Positions 62,525 to 64,000 of a stretch of 64,000 nt of DNA are shown here, piece after piece. The notes beneath the pieces are model-generated. The model was not told the origin of the DNA, searched no databases, and saw only the letters and a program-made list of their open reading frames with translations. The number at the start of each line of letters is the position of its first letter. The first letter of the stretch is position 1. The translations under genes and the position numbers were made by a program. Origin of the DNA: an uncultured Porphyromonadaceae bacterium (lineage in GTDB: Bacteria; Bacteroidota; Bacteroidia; Bacteroidales; Barnesiellaceae_A); contig UPZG01000001.1 of assembly GCA_900538705.1 (NCBI GenBank), positions 806,001 to 870,000 of the forward strand, read 5' to 3'.

Positions 62525-63872
62525 TACGTTAACGACAGAACAAGACGGTGCACGCAATGCTGCACAAAGTCGCAGTAAGTGGCTTTGCGTGGGTGTGATT
62601 GTTGTGCGCGTGATTGTTGGCGTTACGTTTATTGTGTCGGGAGGAGTGAAGCTGATAGATCCCGAGGGCACAATGTATAAGATAGAGGAGTATCTGATGG
62701 CCATGAATTTGGCCGGTCTTGCTCCTCTTGCGTTGTTTGTATCGGTCGTTTTGTCTTTGGTAGAGTTTCTTCTGGGGGTAAATACGCTTTTAGGGTCATA
62801 TCGCCGAGTTACGCCAGTGCTATTGGCTGTTTTTATGGGCGTAATGACACCGCTGACACTATATTTGGCAATAGCCAATCCTATACACGATTGCGGATGT
62901 TTCGGCGATGCCATTGTGCTGACCAACTGGCAAACGTTTTGGAAGAATATCGTACTCGTTGCATTGGTATGGGTGTTGTTGCGCTACAACAGGTGCGCGC
63001 GTTCGATTTTCCATCACGATATGCAGTCGCTGACAGTGCTTTTTGTTCTCCTTTATGGCGCTATAGTGGCATGGATAGGATGTACATACCAGCCGTTGGT
63101 CGATTTCCGTCCATATAAGCGGGGAGTAGATTTGCGCGCTGCACTCTACGGAGATGGAGTTGCTGACCGTGAGTATGATTTTATTTATGAGCGTAACGGA
63201 GAGCAACGAGCCTTTTCGCTTGATAGCCTGCCTGCTGCCGACGATGGATGGCGATTTGTAGAGCGCCGGGAGCATGAAACGCCTCGTACTAATGAGGACG
63301 AAGGGGCAGCTCACTTTGCAATCTATGATGGTAATGAGAATGTAACCGATGATATAGTGGGTACAGACGGATATGTCATAATCATGTTCTCGCCCGATAT
63401 AGAGTGTGCCAGCGATGATGAGGTAAACAAGATAAACGAGTTGTATGATTATTGTCGCGAGTATGGTTATCCATTCTATGCCGTGTCACCCTCCTCGCCG
63501 CGAGCTACCGAGCGATGGCTTGAAGATACAGGCGGCGAATATCCTTTCTATTTCATGGATAAAATAACGATACGCACGATAGCTCGCAACAATCCTTATG
63601 TGGTAGTGTTGAAAGACGGTGTTATATGTCGTAAAAGTACCCCCTCCTTGTTGCCCGATGAGAGTGAGCTGAACGATCGTCTCGAAAATACCAGGTGGCC
63701 TGGAGAAGTAAAGGCGTATAACTTGCCTATACGTGTGTGGCTTCTTGTAGGAGGCTTGGTAATACCGTTGTTGCTATTGCTTGCTACCGAGCGTGTAGCC
63801 TTGTTTGTTGTGCGACGTGTGCGCAACTACTACCGCTCGCGACGCGATGCTGCCCGTAATAACAAGATATAA
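62514..63872 (+). CDS. DoxX/MauE-like membrane protein with thioredoxin-like domain
   Basis: 452 residues. The N-terminal part has four membrane spans of the DoxX/MauE type ('VIVVRVIVGVTFIVSGGVKLIDPEGTMYKIEEYL', 'LFVSVVLSLVEFLLGVNTLLGSYRR', 'CGCFGDAIVLTNWQTFWKNIVLVALVWVLL' key segments) with a 'HDCGCFGDA' cysteine motif. The extracytoplasmic C-terminal half contains a redox-protein-like fold ('YVIIMFSPDIECASDDEVNKINELYDYC', 'PFYAVSPSSPRATERW', 'NPYVVVLKDGVI') and a final membrane helix. In Bacteroides the same gene sits between DUF1599 and tpiA. Function in thiol redox is inferred. Confidence 0.85.
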   Translation: MANDTLTTEQDGARNAAQSRSKWLCVGVIVVRVIVGVTFIVSGGVKLIDPEGTMYKIEEYLMAMNLAGLAPLALFVSVVLSLVEFLLGVNTLLGSYRRVTPVLLAVFMGVMTPLTLYLAIANPIHDCGCFGDAIVLTNWQTFWKNIVLVALVWVLLRYNRCARSIFHHDMQSLTVLFVLLYGAIVAWIGCTYQPLVDFRPYKRGVDLRAALYGDGVADREYDFIYERNGEQRAFSLDSLPAADDGWRFVERREHETPRTNEDEGAAHFAIYDGNENVTDDIVGTDGYVIIMFSPDIECASDDEVNKINELYDYCREYGYPFYAVSPSSPRATERWLEDTGGEYPFYFMDKITIRTIARNNPYVVVLKDGVICRKSTPSLLPDESELNDRLENTRWPGEVKAYNLPIRVWLLVGGLVIPLLLLLATERVALFVVRRVRNYYRSRRDAARNNKI

Positions 63873-63926
63873 ATGTAAATAAACGAAGAAACAAAATATT
63901 ATACTGTATATTAAAATTTTAAGGTT

Positions 63927-64000
63927 ATGAGAAAAAACATTGTTGCAGGAAACTGGAAAATGAACACAACTCTGCAAGAGGGTGTTGATTTGGCAAAAAA
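63927..64000 (+). CDS. tpiA: Triosephosphate isomerase, N-terminal fragment (cut by window end)
   Basis: The first 24 codons 'MRKNIVAGNWKMNTTLQEGVD' are the conserved TIM N-terminus; Asn-Trp-Lys contains the substrate-binding lysine. It follows the DoxX/MauE gene by 54 bp, the usual Bacteroidales order. Confidence 0.95.
   Translation, partial: MRKNIVAGNWKMNTTLQEGVDLAK

Overview
The window is chromosomal DNA of a Bacteroidota (Bacteroidales) bacterium. Evidence: Bacteroides-type promoters (TTTG, about 20 bp, TAnnTTTG) in front of RNA and protein genes, SusE/F-like, SUMF1 and TonB-dependent outer-membrane proteins, three extracellular proteins with C-terminal type IX sorting-like domains, and typical Bacteroidales neighbourhoods (DUF4492-cydA-cydB; DUF1599-DoxX/MauE protein-tpiA; argR/argC/proC). 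The sorting domains point to a Barnesiella-, Muribaculum- or Porphyromonas-like lineage rather than Bacteroides itself, but genus cannot be fixed from the sequence alone.

Layout. 1-5 kb: end of a lipocalin-like gene, a secreted protein, a DbpA-type helicase, and a shrunken arginine/proline block (argR, a degenerate argC, proC). 5-8 kb: a PL1 pectate lyase and the queuosine-precursor genes queD-queE. 8-15 kb: a TPP riboswitch followed by the complete thiamin operon thiD-thiS-tenI-like-thiE-thiG-thiC-thiH-thiF. 15-26 kb: ssb, a lipocalin-like lipoprotein, a SusE/F-like protein, a TlpA thioredoxin, ftsE, lysC-lysA, a Fur/PerR regulator with reverse rubrerythrin, an HMA-AraC fusion regulator, a SUMF1 protein, an OMP and plsC. 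26-31 kb: tRNA-Gln, tRNA-Ser, an AT-richer stretch with an outer-membrane receptor and a LuxR regulator, tRNA-His and the RNase P RNA. 31-37 kb: a BrkB-like membrane protein, ridA, then a compact five-gene AT-rich cassette. 37-46 kb: a lipoprotein, a RelA/SpoT homologue whose hydrolase site is destroyed, a choloylglycine-hydrolase-family enzyme, an XRE regulator, lpxK, sppA and an OmpA-like protein. 46-52 kb: a GntR/ABC transporter operon running into a TonB-type receptor. 52-64 kb: a TPR protein, a second pectate lyase-like protein, cytochrome bd oxidase, a CpsB/YwqE-type phosphatase, a DUF1599 protein, a DoxX/MauE-thioredoxin protein and the start of tpiA.

The strongest candidate for an undescribed system is the cassette at 32949-36867 (minus strand). 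It encodes, in transcription order, a GIY-YIG-like protein, a small TPR-like protein, an unknown helical protein, a 609-residue protein ending in a DarT-like DNA ADP-ribosyltransferase domain, and a protein that resembles NADAR ADP-ribosyl-glycohydrolases. The last two are tightly coupled in toxin-then-antitoxin order, as in DarTG, but there is no macrodomain antitoxin. I infer an expanded DarT-NADAR type toxin-antitoxin or anti-phage system. The second notable observation is the ArgC homologue that has lost its catalytic cysteine, catalytic histidine and nucleotide-binding glycines in a locus that has also lost argG and argD.
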